From assembly GCA_012799265.1 (NCBI GenBank), contig JAAZLP010000212.1, positions 1 through 18,348 on the forward strand: a stretch of 18,348 bases of DNA, in the 5' to 3' direction. Positions 1 through 8,355 of this stretch are shown piece by piece. Each line of letters begins with the position of its first letter. The stretch's first letter is position 1. A program made the translations under genes and the position numbers. Origin of the DNA: Phyllobacteriaceae bacterium (lineage in GTDB: Bacteria > Pseudomonadota > Alphaproteobacteria > Rhizobiales > Devosiaceae). Below the pieces are notes generated by a model that saw only the letters and a list, made by a program, of their open reading frames with translations, made no database searches and had not been told where the DNA came from.

Positions 1-435
1 AGCCAGCGCCGCTTCTCCCTCTGCCGTCAGCACAACCGGTTCTGACACCGCCACCTTGCGGCGCGCAAAAAGCAGCGCGATCAGGCCGACCAGCAACAGG
101 ACAGGCGCTGCAATCCAGAGCAGGAGCGTGTGCCCACCGAGCCGCGGATTGAGCAGGACGAACTCGCCATAGCGGTCGACGAGAAATTGCTCGACTTCCT
201 CATTGCTGTCCCCGGCGACCAAACGCTCGCGCACCAGTACCCGAAGATCGCGCGCGAGATCGGCATCGCTGTCGTCGATGGCCTGGTTCTGACAGACAAG
301 GCAGCGGAGCCCTGCCGAAATGTCCCTCGCCCGCGATTCGAGCACCGGGTCCGACAGGATCTCGTCCGGTCCCACGGCCATGGAAACCGTAGGTGTGATC
401 ATCAGAAGGCAGAGGAGCAGCGCGCGCAGCTTCAT
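1..435 (-). CDS. ccmH: Cytochrome c maturation protein CcmH/CycL (3' end cut by window)
   Basis: Periplasmic, membrane-anchored thiol-disulfide protein of cytochrome c maturation, which keeps apocytochrome CXXC cysteines reduced for heme ligation. Read from ATG at 435 the frame stays open for 145 codons to the left edge, so only the extreme C-terminus is missing (family about 150 aa). An N-terminal hydrophobic signal segment covers about residues 4-20. The diagnostic motif LRCLVCQNQ has its redox cysteines at C45 and C48. A conserved RYGEFVLLNPR-type stretch lies near residues 88-98, and one membrane helix at about 105-124. The start overlaps the ccmF stop as ATGA, indicating translational coupling as last gene of the cycHJKL-type operon. 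Identification rests on the motif, topology and operon position. Confidence 0.95.
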   Translation of the reverse strand, partial: MKLRALLLCLLMITPTVSMAVGPDEILSDPVLESRARDISAGLRCLVCQNQAIDDSDADLARDLRVLVRERLVAGDSNEEVEQFLVDRYGEFVLLNPRLGGHTLLLWIAAPVLLLVGLIALLFARRKVAVSEPVVLTAEGEAALA

Positions 436-2405
436 TCGGCGGCCTCCAGCACCTTGCGCTTGGCGCCCTGCGGCGCCCCGAAACGCAGGCGACGGTCGGT
501 GAGGGAAAGCACCCCTGCCCCGGACATGATGAGGCAGCCAATCCAGATCAGCAGGATATAGGGCTTGTGCCAGACACGCACGACATGGGTGTCGGTGAGT
601 GGCTCACCCAGCTGCAGATAAAGCTGCGAGAAGCCATAGGTCAGGATCGAGGCTTCCGTGGTCGGCGTGCCGCTCGCGACATAGATACGGCGCTCGGCTT
701 CAGCAATGCTGACGCCACCGCCTGGCGCAGTCACACTGAACACGCCGACTTCAGCCGCATAATTCGGGCCCGGCACCTGCTCGAAGCTGTCGAAATGGAT
801 GCTGTAGCCCGAGAGCTCGACGGTCTCACCCGGATTAAGCGTCGTCACCGCCTCGGTCTCCCAGGCCGTCACCGCAACAATGCCGAGAACGGTTACGCCC
901 AGGCCAAAGTGCCCAAGAGCTGTCGACCAGATGGTACGCGGCAGGCCGACGAGGCGTCGTACGCTTTCGCGGACCGGAATACGACCAATCTTGCTGCGCT
1001 CGACGAGCTCGGCAAACGACCCCAGCGCCACCCAGAAGCCCAGCAGGAGGCCAATCGGCACGAGGGAGATCGAGACGCCGCCCAGCGCGGAGATGAGGAT
1101 GGTGAGGAAAACCGCCAGCCCTGCCGCGCCGGTCAGCCGCTGTGCAGCCGCCACCATATCCGCGCGCTTCCAGGGTAGAAGCGGCCCGAACGGCAGGATC
1201 AGCAGCAGCGGCGCCATCAGCGCACTGAAGGTAAAATTGAAGAACGGCGCACCAACCGAAATGCTGACGCCGGCAATAGCATCAAGGACCAACGGATAGA
1301 GCGTGCCCACCAGCACCGCGCCCACGGCCGTTGCCAGGAACAGGTTATTGAGGATCAGCGCGCCTTCACGGCTGATCGGCGCGAACAGCCCGCCCTGCTT
1401 GAGGGACGGCGAACGGATCGCGAAAAGCAGGAAGGCGCCGCCGATCAGCACTGCGAGAATGCTGAGAATGACGAGGCCGCGGGTCGGATCACTGGCAAAG
1501 GTATGGACCGAGGTCAGGATACCCGAGCGCACGAGGAAGGTGCCGAGCAGCGACAGCGAGAAGGTGATGATGGAAAGGAAAATCGTCCAGATTTTCAGCG
1601 CATTGCGCTTTTCCATCACCAGCGCCGAATGCAGCAGCGCGGTGCCGGCAAGCCAAGGCATGAAGCTCGCATTTTCGACCGGGTCCCAGAACCACCAGCC
1701 ACCCCAGCCAAGCTCGTAATAGGCCCAGTAGGAACCCATGGCCATGCCGAGCGTCAGGAAGATCCAGCTCAGCATGGTCCAGGGCCGGACCCAGCGTGCC
1801 CAGGTCTGATCGATGCGACCGGAGATCAGCGCTGCAATGGCGAAGGAGAAGCAGATCGAGAAGCCAACATAGCCCGCATAGAGCAGAGGCGGGTGAATCG
1901 CTAGGCCGATATCCTGAAGGATCGGATTGAGGTCATTACCTTCGATCGGCGCCGGCACCAGACGCTCAAACGGGTTGGACGTCAGAAGCGTGAAGCCGGC
2001 AAAGGCTGCCGTCAGCAGGCTCTGCGTGCCCAGAACAAGATTGGTCAGGTCAGCAGGGAGACGACGGCTGAATGCAGCGACCAGCGCGCCAAACAGCACC
2101 AGGATCAGGATCCACAGCAGCATGGAGCCTTCGTGATTGCCCCAGACGCCGGAGATTTTGAAGATCAGCGGCTTGAGCGAATGCGAATTCGCAGCGGCCA
2201 GCTTGAGACTGAAGTCGGAGGTGACGAAGGCCTGCACAAGCGCAAGGAAGGCCACCGCGACCAGCACGAATTGCAGGATCGCGCTCTGGCCCATGGCCAT
2301 CGCCAGACGCTCGCCGCGGCGCCACAGGAATAAGCCACCGACGGCCGAAACCACCGAAATGGCAAAGGCCAGGATCAGGCTGAAATGACCAAGTTCGATG
2401 CTCAC
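432..2405 (-). CDS. ccmF: Heme lyase CcmF/CycK
   Basis: Polytopic inner-membrane heme lyase subunit that takes heme from holo-CcmE and, with CcmH/CcmI, attaches it to apocytochrome c. The 657-aa protein has many membrane helices and the tryptophan-rich WWD heme-handling motif (WGGWWFWDPVENASFMPW, about residues 234-251). Conserved His regions are VWGNHEGSM (about 88-96) and AIHPPLLYAGY (about 169-179). I chose GTG at 2405 because it gives the family N-terminus (M)SIELGHF, overlaps the ccmE stop as GTGA, and has GGAGG at 2416-2420, 10 nt upstream. An in-frame ATG at 2429 adds eight non-conserved residues and has no Shine-Dalgarno. The stop overlaps ccmH by 4 bp. Confidence 0.96.
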   Translation of the reverse strand: MSIELGHFSLILAFAISVVSAVGGLFLWRRGERLAMAMGQSAILQFVLVAVAFLALVQAFVTSDFSLKLAAANSHSLKPLIFKISGVWGNHEGSMLLWILILVLFGALVAAFSRRLPADLTNLVLGTQSLLTAAFAGFTLLTSNPFERLVPAPIEGNDLNPILQDIGLAIHPPLLYAGYVGFSICFSFAIAALISGRIDQTWARWVRPWTMLSWIFLTLGMAMGSYWAYYELGWGGWWFWDPVENASFMPWLAGTALLHSALVMEKRNALKIWTIFLSIITFSLSLLGTFLVRSGILTSVHTFASDPTRGLVILSILAVLIGGAFLLFAIRSPSLKQGGLFAPISREGALILNNLFLATAVGAVLVGTLYPLVLDAIAGVSISVGAPFFNFTFSALMAPLLLILPFGPLLPWKRADMVAAAQRLTGAAGLAVFLTILISALGGVSISLVPIGLLLGFWVALGSFAELVERSKIGRIPVRESVRRLVGLPRTIWSTALGHFGLGVTVLGIVAVTAWETEAVTTLNPGETVELSGYSIHFDSFEQVPGPNYAAEVGVFSVTAPGGGVSIAEAERRIYVASGTPTTEASILTYGFSQLYLQLGEPLTDTHVVRVWHKPYILLIWIGCLIMSGAGVLSLTDRRLRFGAPQGAKRKVLEAAE

Positions 2406-2878
2406 TGGGAGGTCGCCTCCGGACGCCATTCACCCTGCGCCTTCAGGGCATCAACCACTTCCTTGGGCACGTAATTTTCGTCGTGCTTGGCCAGCACATT
2501 GGTGGCAGTGAAGCTGCCATCGGCATTCATGCTGCCCTCGGCCACGACGCCCTGCCCTTCGCGGAACAGGTCCGGCAGGATTCCGACATAGACAGCGGAG
2601 ATATCCATGCCGCCATCGGTGATGGCAAATGTATTGTTCTGCCCCTCGCGGGTCCAGGTGCCTTCCTTGACCAGACCGCCAAGGCGGATCGGCTGACCGG
2701 CAGCGACTTCGCGGCTGATGACGTCGCTGGGCGAATAGAAGAACACGATCTGGTCGCGCAGGGCCGTCAGGACCAACGCAGCGGCGATGCCGACCACGAC
2801 GGCCAGCCCGGCGATCACGGCCAGGCGCTTCTGCTTGCGGGTCATTCCCTTGCGACGGGTGGAGGCGGGCATGGTCAT
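2402..2878 (-). CDS. ccmE: Periplasmic heme chaperone CcmE/CycJ
   Basis: Membrane-anchored heme chaperone that covalently binds heme on the periplasmic side and passes it to CcmF. The 158-aa protein has a short basic cytoplasmic tail, one signal anchor (about residues 18-40) and a beta-barrel OB-fold domain. The heme-binding motif LAKHDENYVP supplies the covalent ligand His132 and the axial Tyr136. Length and motif are standard for the family. The start overlaps the ccmI stop as ATGA, with a modest AAAGG a few bases upstream; the stop overlaps the ccmF GTG start. All this fits a tightly coupled operon. A second ATG two codons in cannot be excluded. Confidence 0.97.
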   Translation of the reverse strand: MTMPASTRRKGMTRKQKRLAVIAGLAVVVGIAAALVLTALRDQIVFFYSPSDVISREVAAGQPIRLGGLVKEGTWTREGQNNTFAITDGGMDISAVYVGILPDLFREGQGVVAEGSMNADGSFTATNVLAKHDENYVPKEVVDALKAQGEWRPEATSQ

Positions 2879-3954
2879 GGCGTGCCTTTATTCAAAGTCA
2901 GTCCCGCCTGAAGGGCGAGCGTATCAAGTTCACCGCGATCAAAAGCGGCAGGATAGGCGGCGACGGCGCGATCATAGGCCGCCTGAGCAGCATCGAGATC
3001 ACCCAGCACAATGTGCGACTGCACCAACTGGGTCCATTCTTCCGCCGAACCACCGGAAGTATCGAGCCGCGCGCTCAGGCTTTCAACCATGCCGCGGATC
3101 ATTTCCTCTTGTGCGTCAGCAGCTTCGTTGACGCCATCAGCCTGGGCAACAGCCAAGCCCTGACGGGCAGCGGGAAGCCACGGCTCCTCGCCCTGGGCCA
3201 GATCGATTGTCTGCTGCCAATAGTCTGCAGCGGCATCATAATCTTCCTGACGCATCAGTTCCGCGGCCAGGTAGAGACGCGACTGCACATGGGCAGGGTC
3301 AGCATCGGCCGCCGTCTGCAACAGCGTCATCGCTTCCGCCGACCCTGCTCCGTTAGCCTCGAGCAGCAGCGCTTCGGCGAGGCCGGTGAGAAGGTTCGGA
3401 TTCGCGCCCTCAAGCTCGATCACTTTGCGGTAGGCATTTGCTGCATCCGCAAATCGACCCTGCTCAACATAAGCCGGGGCGATCACCGTCCAGCCGCGCG
3501 CGTCATCGGGCGTCTGGGCCAGCCGCGCCTCGATCTGGGCAACAGCATCATCAAGGGTAATGGTCTGGGCCCGCGCCTCAGGACGCTCGGCCAGCGGCTG
3601 CGCCGGAAGGTCCGGGCTCCCGAGAACGGCATAAAGTCCAATGGTCATCACCGCAATTGCGGCAAGGCCACCGAACAGCATGCCCTGACTGAGATCACCA
3701 CTCACGCGGGGCTGGTTTTCGTTCTTGGCGCGCAGCACATCGCGGGCCAGTTCGGCCTTGGCTGCAGCAGCCTGATCAGCATCGAGCTTGCCTGTTGCCA
3801 GATCCGACTCGATGCCGGCAAGTATTTGCCGGAAATGGTTGTTTTCAGGGGCCAATTCTGACCCCTCTACGTTGACCGTGCGCCCGCGGGCCGCATAGAA
3901 CAGAGCTGCGCAGGCAATGGCGGTAACGGCAATGGCGATCGACCAGAAAATCAT
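2875..3954 (-). CDS. ccmI: Cytochrome c-type biogenesis protein CcmI/CycH
   Basis: Apocytochrome c chaperone of the Ccm heme-ligation complex; its periplasmic TPR domain binds the C-terminus of apocytochromes. From ATG at 3954 the 359-aa product starts MIFWSIAIAV. It has a first membrane helix at about residues 2-20, a cytoplasmic linker rich in charged residues, a second helix near 92-112 and then TPR-like helices at about 150-260 (for example RGWTVIAPAYVEQGRFADAA). The frame extends upstream to an ATG at 4029, but that adds 25 residues without family character, so I prefer 3954. It is first gene of the operon and overlaps ccmE by 4 bp. The promoter should lie in the 138-bp divergent gap to the flavoprotein genes. 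Confidence 0.93.
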   Translation of the reverse strand: MIFWSIAIAVTAIACAALFYAARGRTVNVEGSELAPENNHFRQILAGIESDLATGKLDADQAAAAKAELARDVLRAKNENQPRVSGDLSQGMLFGGLAAIAVMTIGLYAVLGSPDLPAQPLAERPEARAQTITLDDAVAQIEARLAQTPDDARGWTVIAPAYVEQGRFADAANAYRKVIELEGANPNLLTGLAEALLLEANGAGSAEAMTLLQTAADADPAHVQSRLYLAAELMRQEDYDAAADYWQQTIDLAQGEEPWLPAARQGLAVAQADGVNEAADAQEEMIRGMVESLSARLDTSGGSAEEWTQLVQSHIVLGDLDAAQAAYDRAVAAYPAAFDRGELDTLALQAGLTLNKGTP

Positions 3955-3998
3955 CGGCCCCAGATGCTTGAGTACATGGCTAAAACAGGCACCGCCCT

Positions 3999-4029
3999 CT
4001 ATAAGCCGATTGTGGCAAAAGGCCATCAA
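3999..4029 (-). promoter_or_regulatory. Candidate sigma70-type promoter for ccmI-ccmE-ccmF-ccmH
   Basis: In the divergent intergenic region, read on the minus strand, TTGATG (4029-4024) is followed after 19 nt by TTATAG (4004-3999), about 45 bp upstream of the ccmI ATG at 3954. The -35 box is good, but the spacer is longer than the usual 17 and the -10 is imperfect. This is a weak prediction from pattern alone. Confidence 0.25.
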
Positions 4030-4092
4030 AACACCGCGTGAAGCAAGGGGCGCTTTGCCACAGGGGCCGGATTTGACGCGCTTCCTAATCGC

Positions 4093-5166
4093 ATGAACGA
4101 CACTATTCCCGACTATGCCGTGATTGGTTCCACCCCAATGGCTCGACTATTGGCGGGGCTGTTGGCGGGCGCTCATGGCAAACAGGTGATCCATGTCGGG
4201 GAAAGCGCTTCCAGCTATCGCCTGCCGCGCGGAATTGACCTTTCGACAGCGGTCCTTACCCGACCTGAAAGCTGGTCACTGCTGCTGCAGGGCATCGAGG
4301 AAACCCAGAAACTCCTCCGCCGCATCGGCGGGCGGGGCACCTGGACCTATGTAAATCCGATCTTTTTTGCCGAGGGCGCGCGGGCCGTCGAAGCCCTCTC
4401 GCATATGGGGCACATGGCGCGTGCCTTTGGCGTCGCGGCTGAACCGGTACCGACCTCTCTTCTCGGCAATGGCCGCACCGGCCTCACCCTCCGCGATGCC
4501 ATGCGCTTCAATCGGGCGCAGTTGGAACCCGCCATCGACACCTGGCTCGACAGACAGGGCGTGCGGCGGCTCATCCCGGACAAAGTCACGGTTCGCACCG
4601 ATGGCAGCACCAGCCTGCAGGTGTCGGGCGATGTGATCGAGGCGAAGCAGGCCATCTTGGCCGAAGACTCGGCGATCATCGCCCACCTCCCCCTGCCACA
4701 ATGGCCCCGCCTGCTGCGTCGCCAACAGAATTCGACCATCCTGACGACGCCGACCCGCCCTATTGCCTCTCCCGTCATACTGGAAATAGCCAGCGGCTCC
4801 ATGCTGCTGCAACAGGGCGAAGGCGGGATTGCCGGCATCGGCCCCAATGATCTGGCCTCCTTCGCCGCGCATATGCACGCACTCCTCGGTCGCGAAAGAC
4901 AGGTGGAACAGGCGGGTCAGACCAGTTTTCAGGCCCTCGTCACGGCCGACGGTGCACCAGCTGTTGGGCGCGCTTCGGGCGTTGGCGCCGATGTCGTGGC
5001 CGGGTTCGGCAGTATAGGCCCCTTCCTCGCCCCAAGCGTGGCACGCTGGATCGCGGGCACCGCGGCAAGGGATGAGGACGCTTGGCTCGGCGCCCGGCTC
5101 ATCACCCGCAGCGCCGAAAATTCCACCGTCGGAGACTACGCTCCGGTGGGGAGGAAAGCGCCATGA
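4093..5166 (+). CDS. Degenerate FAD-dependent oxidoreductase (DAO/SoxB-like)
   Basis: A 357-aa protein related to the D-amino-acid-oxidase/sarcosine-oxidase-beta fold, with considerable divergence. Visible are an N-terminal beta-alpha-beta start (DYAVIGSTPMARLLAGLL, residues 7-24) and a DAO-type C-terminal signature, TADGAPAVG (about 284-292) followed by VVAGFGSIGPFLAPSVARWIAG. The dinucleotide motif GxGxxG is reduced to GSTPMA (residues 12-17), lacking its second and third glycines, so FAD binding is uncertain. The stop overlaps the next start as ATGA, so the two products are probably made together as a complex. That pairing resembles the SoxB/SoxA arrangement, but there is no soxD or soxG. 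Substrate unknown; sarcosine or another secondary amine is only a guess by family. It diverges from the ccm operon. Confidence 0.75.
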   Translation: MNDTIPDYAVIGSTPMARLLAGLLAGAHGKQVIHVGESASSYRLPRGIDLSTAVLTRPESWSLLLQGIEETQKLLRRIGGRGTWTYVNPIFFAEGARAVEALSHMGHMARAFGVAAEPVPTSLLGNGRTGLTLRDAMRFNRAQLEPAIDTWLDRQGVRRLIPDKVTVRTDGSTSLQVSGDVIEAKQAILAEDSAIIAHLPLPQWPRLLRRQQNSTILTTPTRPIASPVILEIASGSMLLQQGEGGIAGIGPNDLASFAAHMHALLGRERQVEQAGQTSFQALVTADGAPAVGRASGVGADVVAGFGSIGPFLAPSVARWIAGTAARDEDAWLGARLITRSAENSTVGDYAPVGRKAP

Positions 5167-7142
5167 AGCCGCAGCCCAACCGGCTCCCCGCTGACGCGGC
5201 GCGCGGCTTTGGCGGCGCGGCCATTGACCGAAGCCTGCCCCTCACTTTCCGCCTCAACGGGCTCCAGATTTCTGGCTTCCATGGCGATACCGTGCTCAGC
5301 GCTCTCCTCGCTTCAGGCGTCGATACGCTCGGCGACCATCTCGATGCCTCAATCGGTCTCACACCCCGCGCCTGCCCCGCGATCTACCCTGCCGGACACG
5401 CGGGCGATGCGGCTCACGCCCTCCCTATGGCCCGCACCCCCGCCGTCAACGGCGCCGAATATGTGATCGCGGGCGCTCGCCGCACCAACCCGATTACGCG
5501 CCTCTTCCGGCCCGGTCGGCGCCTCGGCCTCCCCCTCGATCAGCCTCATCTTCTCGATGAGCCCTGGCGCGGTCGCGCTGGCACGCGTGAAACCGAAACT
5601 GACCTTGTCGTGATTGGCGGCGGCGTCGCCGGTCTCTCCGCAGCGCTCACCGCTGCCCGTTCGGGCCTCAGCGTCACCCTCCTCGAAGCCAGCCCCATTC
5701 CGGGTGGCCATTCCGGCCTTTTCGGCACGCAGGAAGGTGAAGATGCGCCGGAGGTCAGCATGGCCAAGCTGCGAGAAGCGGCAGAGGCCCATGATGCCAT
5801 TCGCATCATCTGCCGCGCACACGCCTACGCCATCCGCCCCGGCCTGGTGCGCGCCCATGTTGTCGACCTCAAGGACGGCAAGCCGGTGGGCCGGGTGATT
5901 GATCTCGCAGCCCGTTTCATCGTCATTGCCACCGGGTCCCGCGAGCGCCTGCCGCTTTTCGCCGGCAATCGCCTGCCTGGCGTCATTGGCACGCTCGACG
6001 CCTACGAACTGGCCACGCGCTACGGCATCTGGCCCGGGCAAAGCGCCCTCGTCGCCACCAGCAGCAATTTTGCCTACCGCCTCGCCATGCTGGCCAGCGA
6101 CGCGGGGATCACCATCCCGCGCATCATCGACACCCGCCCCGGCGCCGCCTCGCGCTTCATCGAGTTTTCGCGCGCCTATGGCATCATCCAGGCCTCCGGC
6201 ACGCGCATTTCTGTTGCCGAGTGCGGCCGCGCGGCTGGCACCCTGTCCGTGACCGCCGAAGGCAGCAACGCCGAACCCTTCATCACCAATCGCCTCGTCG
6301 TCTGCGGCGGCTGGCAACCCGATCTCACGCTCTGGCATATTGCCGGGGGCACCAGTCGCTGGAGCAAAGCCCGCCATCGTCTCGAAGCTAATGGCGATCT
6401 CGATACGATCGCCCTGGCGGGCAGCGCTGCCGGTTTCTTCACCCGGCGCGCCTGCATCCAGAGTGGCGCCGACGCCGTGGACGCCCTGCTTGGCCGCCCC
6501 CGCAAACCGGTCGAGGATGTCCTCATCGATCCGCTCTACGAGACGCCCGACGCGGAAACCGCAATCGCCAACCCGGTGGATGGCGCGCCCACCTATCTCG
6601 ACGCCGGTGCTGAATTCCTGACCCGGCCACAGCCTCGCCCCAGAAGCTGGACAAACATCTTCCGCCGCCAGAAAGCGGGCCTCACCGCGTTATCCGAGGC
6701 GCCACAGCCGCTCGCCATCAATGATGTGGCCGCCGGTGTTGATCTCGGCCTGATTCCGCCCGAAGCCGCCGGCCTCGTCGCCCAGGAACGGGTTGCGCTG
6801 GTCGCTCTTGGCGCGCCCGAGGGCGCTCCATCGATCACCGCGGACAGCCCGCCTCCGGCAACCGAAGTGCCGCCCTTCCTCTCAGGTCGGTTCGGCCCCG
6901 AGGCCCAAGTCGTCCGCATCATTCCGAGTGAGCAACGCCGCTTCGAACCGGGCACGCTGATCTATGACAGCGCTGACAAAAAGAACCCCATGCAAGCCAT
7001 CGGCGTCGTCCTTCGGCCCCATGGCAACGCCGCAATGGCGATCGTCGCCAGGCAGGCCGCCAGCAATTGCTTTACGGTGAACCTACGCGATCACAGCCAG
7101 GCCTTCCCGGCCAAGGTGGCACTGGAAGAAATCGCGAGTTAG
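5163..7142 (+). CDS. Sarcosine oxidase alpha-like NAD(P)/FAD oxidoreductase, lacking the GcvT folate domain
   Basis: The 659-aa product starts at ATG 5163, behind GGGGAGG (5148-5154, 8 nt spacing) and overlapping the previous stop by 4 bp; an upstream in-frame ATG at 5082 lies inside the previous gene and is rejected. The N-terminus (about 26-60, LTFRLNGLQISGFHGDTVLSALL split over the Fer2_4 fold) resembles the ferredoxin-like domain of SoxA but has no cysteine cluster. The Rossmann motif is VVIGGGVAGLSAAL (149-162), with IATGSRERLPLFAGNRLPGV at 255-274. The SoxA-type signature CGGWQPDLTLWHIAGGTSRW lies at 381-400, and ALAGSAAGFF at 417-426. SoxA proteins are near 1000 aa with a C-terminal GcvT domain; here the chain ends with a small barrel-like tail. 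A redox role in amine catabolism is inference. The stop codon overlaps that of the convergent gene. Confidence 0.8.
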   Translation: MKPQPNRLPADAARGFGGAAIDRSLPLTFRLNGLQISGFHGDTVLSALLASGVDTLGDHLDASIGLTPRACPAIYPAGHAGDAAHALPMARTPAVNGAEYVIAGARRTNPITRLFRPGRRLGLPLDQPHLLDEPWRGRAGTRETETDLVVIGGGVAGLSAALTAARSGLSVTLLEASPIPGGHSGLFGTQEGEDAPEVSMAKLREAAEAHDAIRIICRAHAYAIRPGLVRAHVVDLKDGKPVGRVIDLAARFIVIATGSRERLPLFAGNRLPGVIGTLDAYELATRYGIWPGQSALVATSSNFAYRLAMLASDAGITIPRIIDTRPGAASRFIEFSRAYGIIQASGTRISVAECGRAAGTLSVTAEGSNAEPFITNRLVVCGGWQPDLTLWHIAGGTSRWSKARHRLEANGDLDTIALAGSAAGFFTRRACIQSGADAVDALLGRPRKPVEDVLIDPLYETPDAETAIANPVDGAPTYLDAGAEFLTRPQPRPRSWTNIFRRQKAGLTALSEAPQPLAINDVAAGVDLGLIPPEAAGLVAQERVALVALGAPEGAPSITADSPPPATEVPPFLSGRFGPEAQVVRIIPSEQRRFEPGTLIYDSADKKNPMQAIGVVLRPHGNAAMAIVARQAASNCFTVNLRDHSQAFPAKVALEEIAS

Positions 7143-8347
7143 GCGCGTCGCTCCGCAGCCAGGCGCGCCCGCTTCAATGTCTCGGCATATTCGGGGTTGA
7201 ACCGCACCTCGGCCATCTTGATGGCCGCGTCCAGACGAGCGCCGGTCATCGGATCGCCGGGCATCTGCCGGATGAGTTCGAGATTGCGCTGGATATGCAA
7301 CTCAAGCGCCTGCCCGCTCTGGCTCCAGGCCTGATCGAAGACGGCATTGAGCGCCAACGAGTCGCGGCAATCGCGCACCGTCGACAGCAGATAGATGCCG
7401 TTAATTGCGGCCAGCATCCGGTCATTGTCGATCCGGTCGGCGCCCTCGCGCGGTCGGCGCATGGCCTGGTTGAGGTCGGTCGCGACCTCCTTGAGGCGCG
7501 GCTCGACCCGTTCGGAAACCATCTTGGTCACCGCAGAGAGCACCTGCGTCGCCTGGCTACCACGCGTAAATTCGATATTCCCGGTCAGCGCCCGTACCAG
7601 ACGGTGGAACCGGTCCAGACTGCGGCAGGCAAGGTCAACATCGGGAAAGGGACCCGTCAACTGCAGCGCGTGCAACTGGTTCTGCGCGTGCCCGAGATAG
7701 GCTTCCAGCAGCGGCGTAAAGCCGTTTCGAACCACGGCAATCTCGGTGTCGCTGCCAATCAGCTTGATCACCGCAACCACCGGTTTGGTCGGATTAGCAA
7801 CCTGCCCCAGCGCGGCGTGCAGAAGCATCGCCGCGAGCTTGGGGTCCTTGAGCGGCATGGCTTGCAGCGCAGTCCCCAGCGCAGCATCGTCCGTGATGGT
7901 GTTGATGGCCTTGCCGAACACCAGCGCCTTTTCGATCAGCGCTCGGTTGCGCAGGGCCCGGAGCACCACGTCGATCTCGGCCCGCGCATTGTCGCGCCCC
8001 AATTGCGCGCGAAACCGGCGCAAGGCTTCCTGGTCGGCGTCGATGCGCTCGAGCGCCGTCTTGGCGCGCGCGAGGATTTCGGGGAGAAGCGGCTCGATAT
8101 CGCCCGCCGTCAACGTGCCGTTTTCGACACCGTCGGCAGAGATGAGATCCCGGCAAAGATCACGAAAAACCCAGGTCCAGGCGGCCTGTGCGCCTTCCAG
8201 CGACACCGACCCGGCAGAGGGATAGGGCACCGGCTCGCGAACCAGCACGGGGTCAATCAGCCCACAAAACGGCATGCGCGCCGAACCCGTTGAGGTGGCG
8301 CGCGCTGTCAATTTGGCTGAATGCAGTTTCGGTGCGGGCTGACTCAT
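7139..8347 (-). CDS. Conserved-looking hypothetical protein, 402 aa
   Basis: I do not recognise this family. The product is soluble-looking, with no signal peptide or membrane helix, and appears almost wholly alpha-helical, rich in Ala, Leu, Arg and Asp. Charged helices occur throughout (for example DQEALRRFRAQLGRDNARAE and LDAAIKMAEVRFNPEYAETL), and the N-terminal about 25 residues look disordered (Ser/Thr/Ala/Lys-rich). The ATG at 8347 lacks a clear Shine-Dalgarno; a second ATG at codon 25 (MPFCGLIDP) is possible. Normal codon composition and an uninterrupted frame of this length argue that it is real. It follows the lipoprotein gene by 75 bp, a gap holding a nested inverted repeat, and its TAA shares bases with the TAG of the convergent SoxA-like gene (TTAG at 7139-7142). 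Confidence 0.8.
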   Translation of the reverse strand: MSQPAPKLHSAKLTARATSTGSARMPFCGLIDPVLVREPVPYPSAGSVSLEGAQAAWTWVFRDLCRDLISADGVENGTLTAGDIEPLLPEILARAKTALERIDADQEALRRFRAQLGRDNARAEIDVVLRALRNRALIEKALVFGKAINTITDDAALGTALQAMPLKDPKLAAMLLHAALGQVANPTKPVVAVIKLIGSDTEIAVVRNGFTPLLEAYLGHAQNQLHALQLTGPFPDVDLACRSLDRFHRLVRALTGNIEFTRGSQATQVLSAVTKMVSERVEPRLKEVATDLNQAMRRPREGADRIDNDRMLAAINGIYLLSTVRDCRDSLALNAVFDQAWSQSGQALELHIQRNLELIRQMPGDPMTGARLDAAIKMAEVRFNPEYAETLKRARLAAERRA

Positions 8348-8355
8348 TGGGCCAT

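Noticed and set aside
2406..2429. ATG at 2429 as ccmF start
   Set aside because: Adds eight non-family residues, lacks a Shine-Dalgarno, and breaks the 4-bp overlap pattern that the GTG at 2405 satisfies.
4073..4078. TTGACG just before the first flavoprotein gene as a -35 box
   Set aside because: A -10 at normal distance would fall inside the coding sequence (from 4093), so it would not yield a usable transcript start.
5349..6377. 342-aa minus-strand frame inside the SoxA-like gene
   Set aside because: Gly/Ala-rich shadow frame with no family motif; the plus strand carries clear Rossmann and SoxA signatures.
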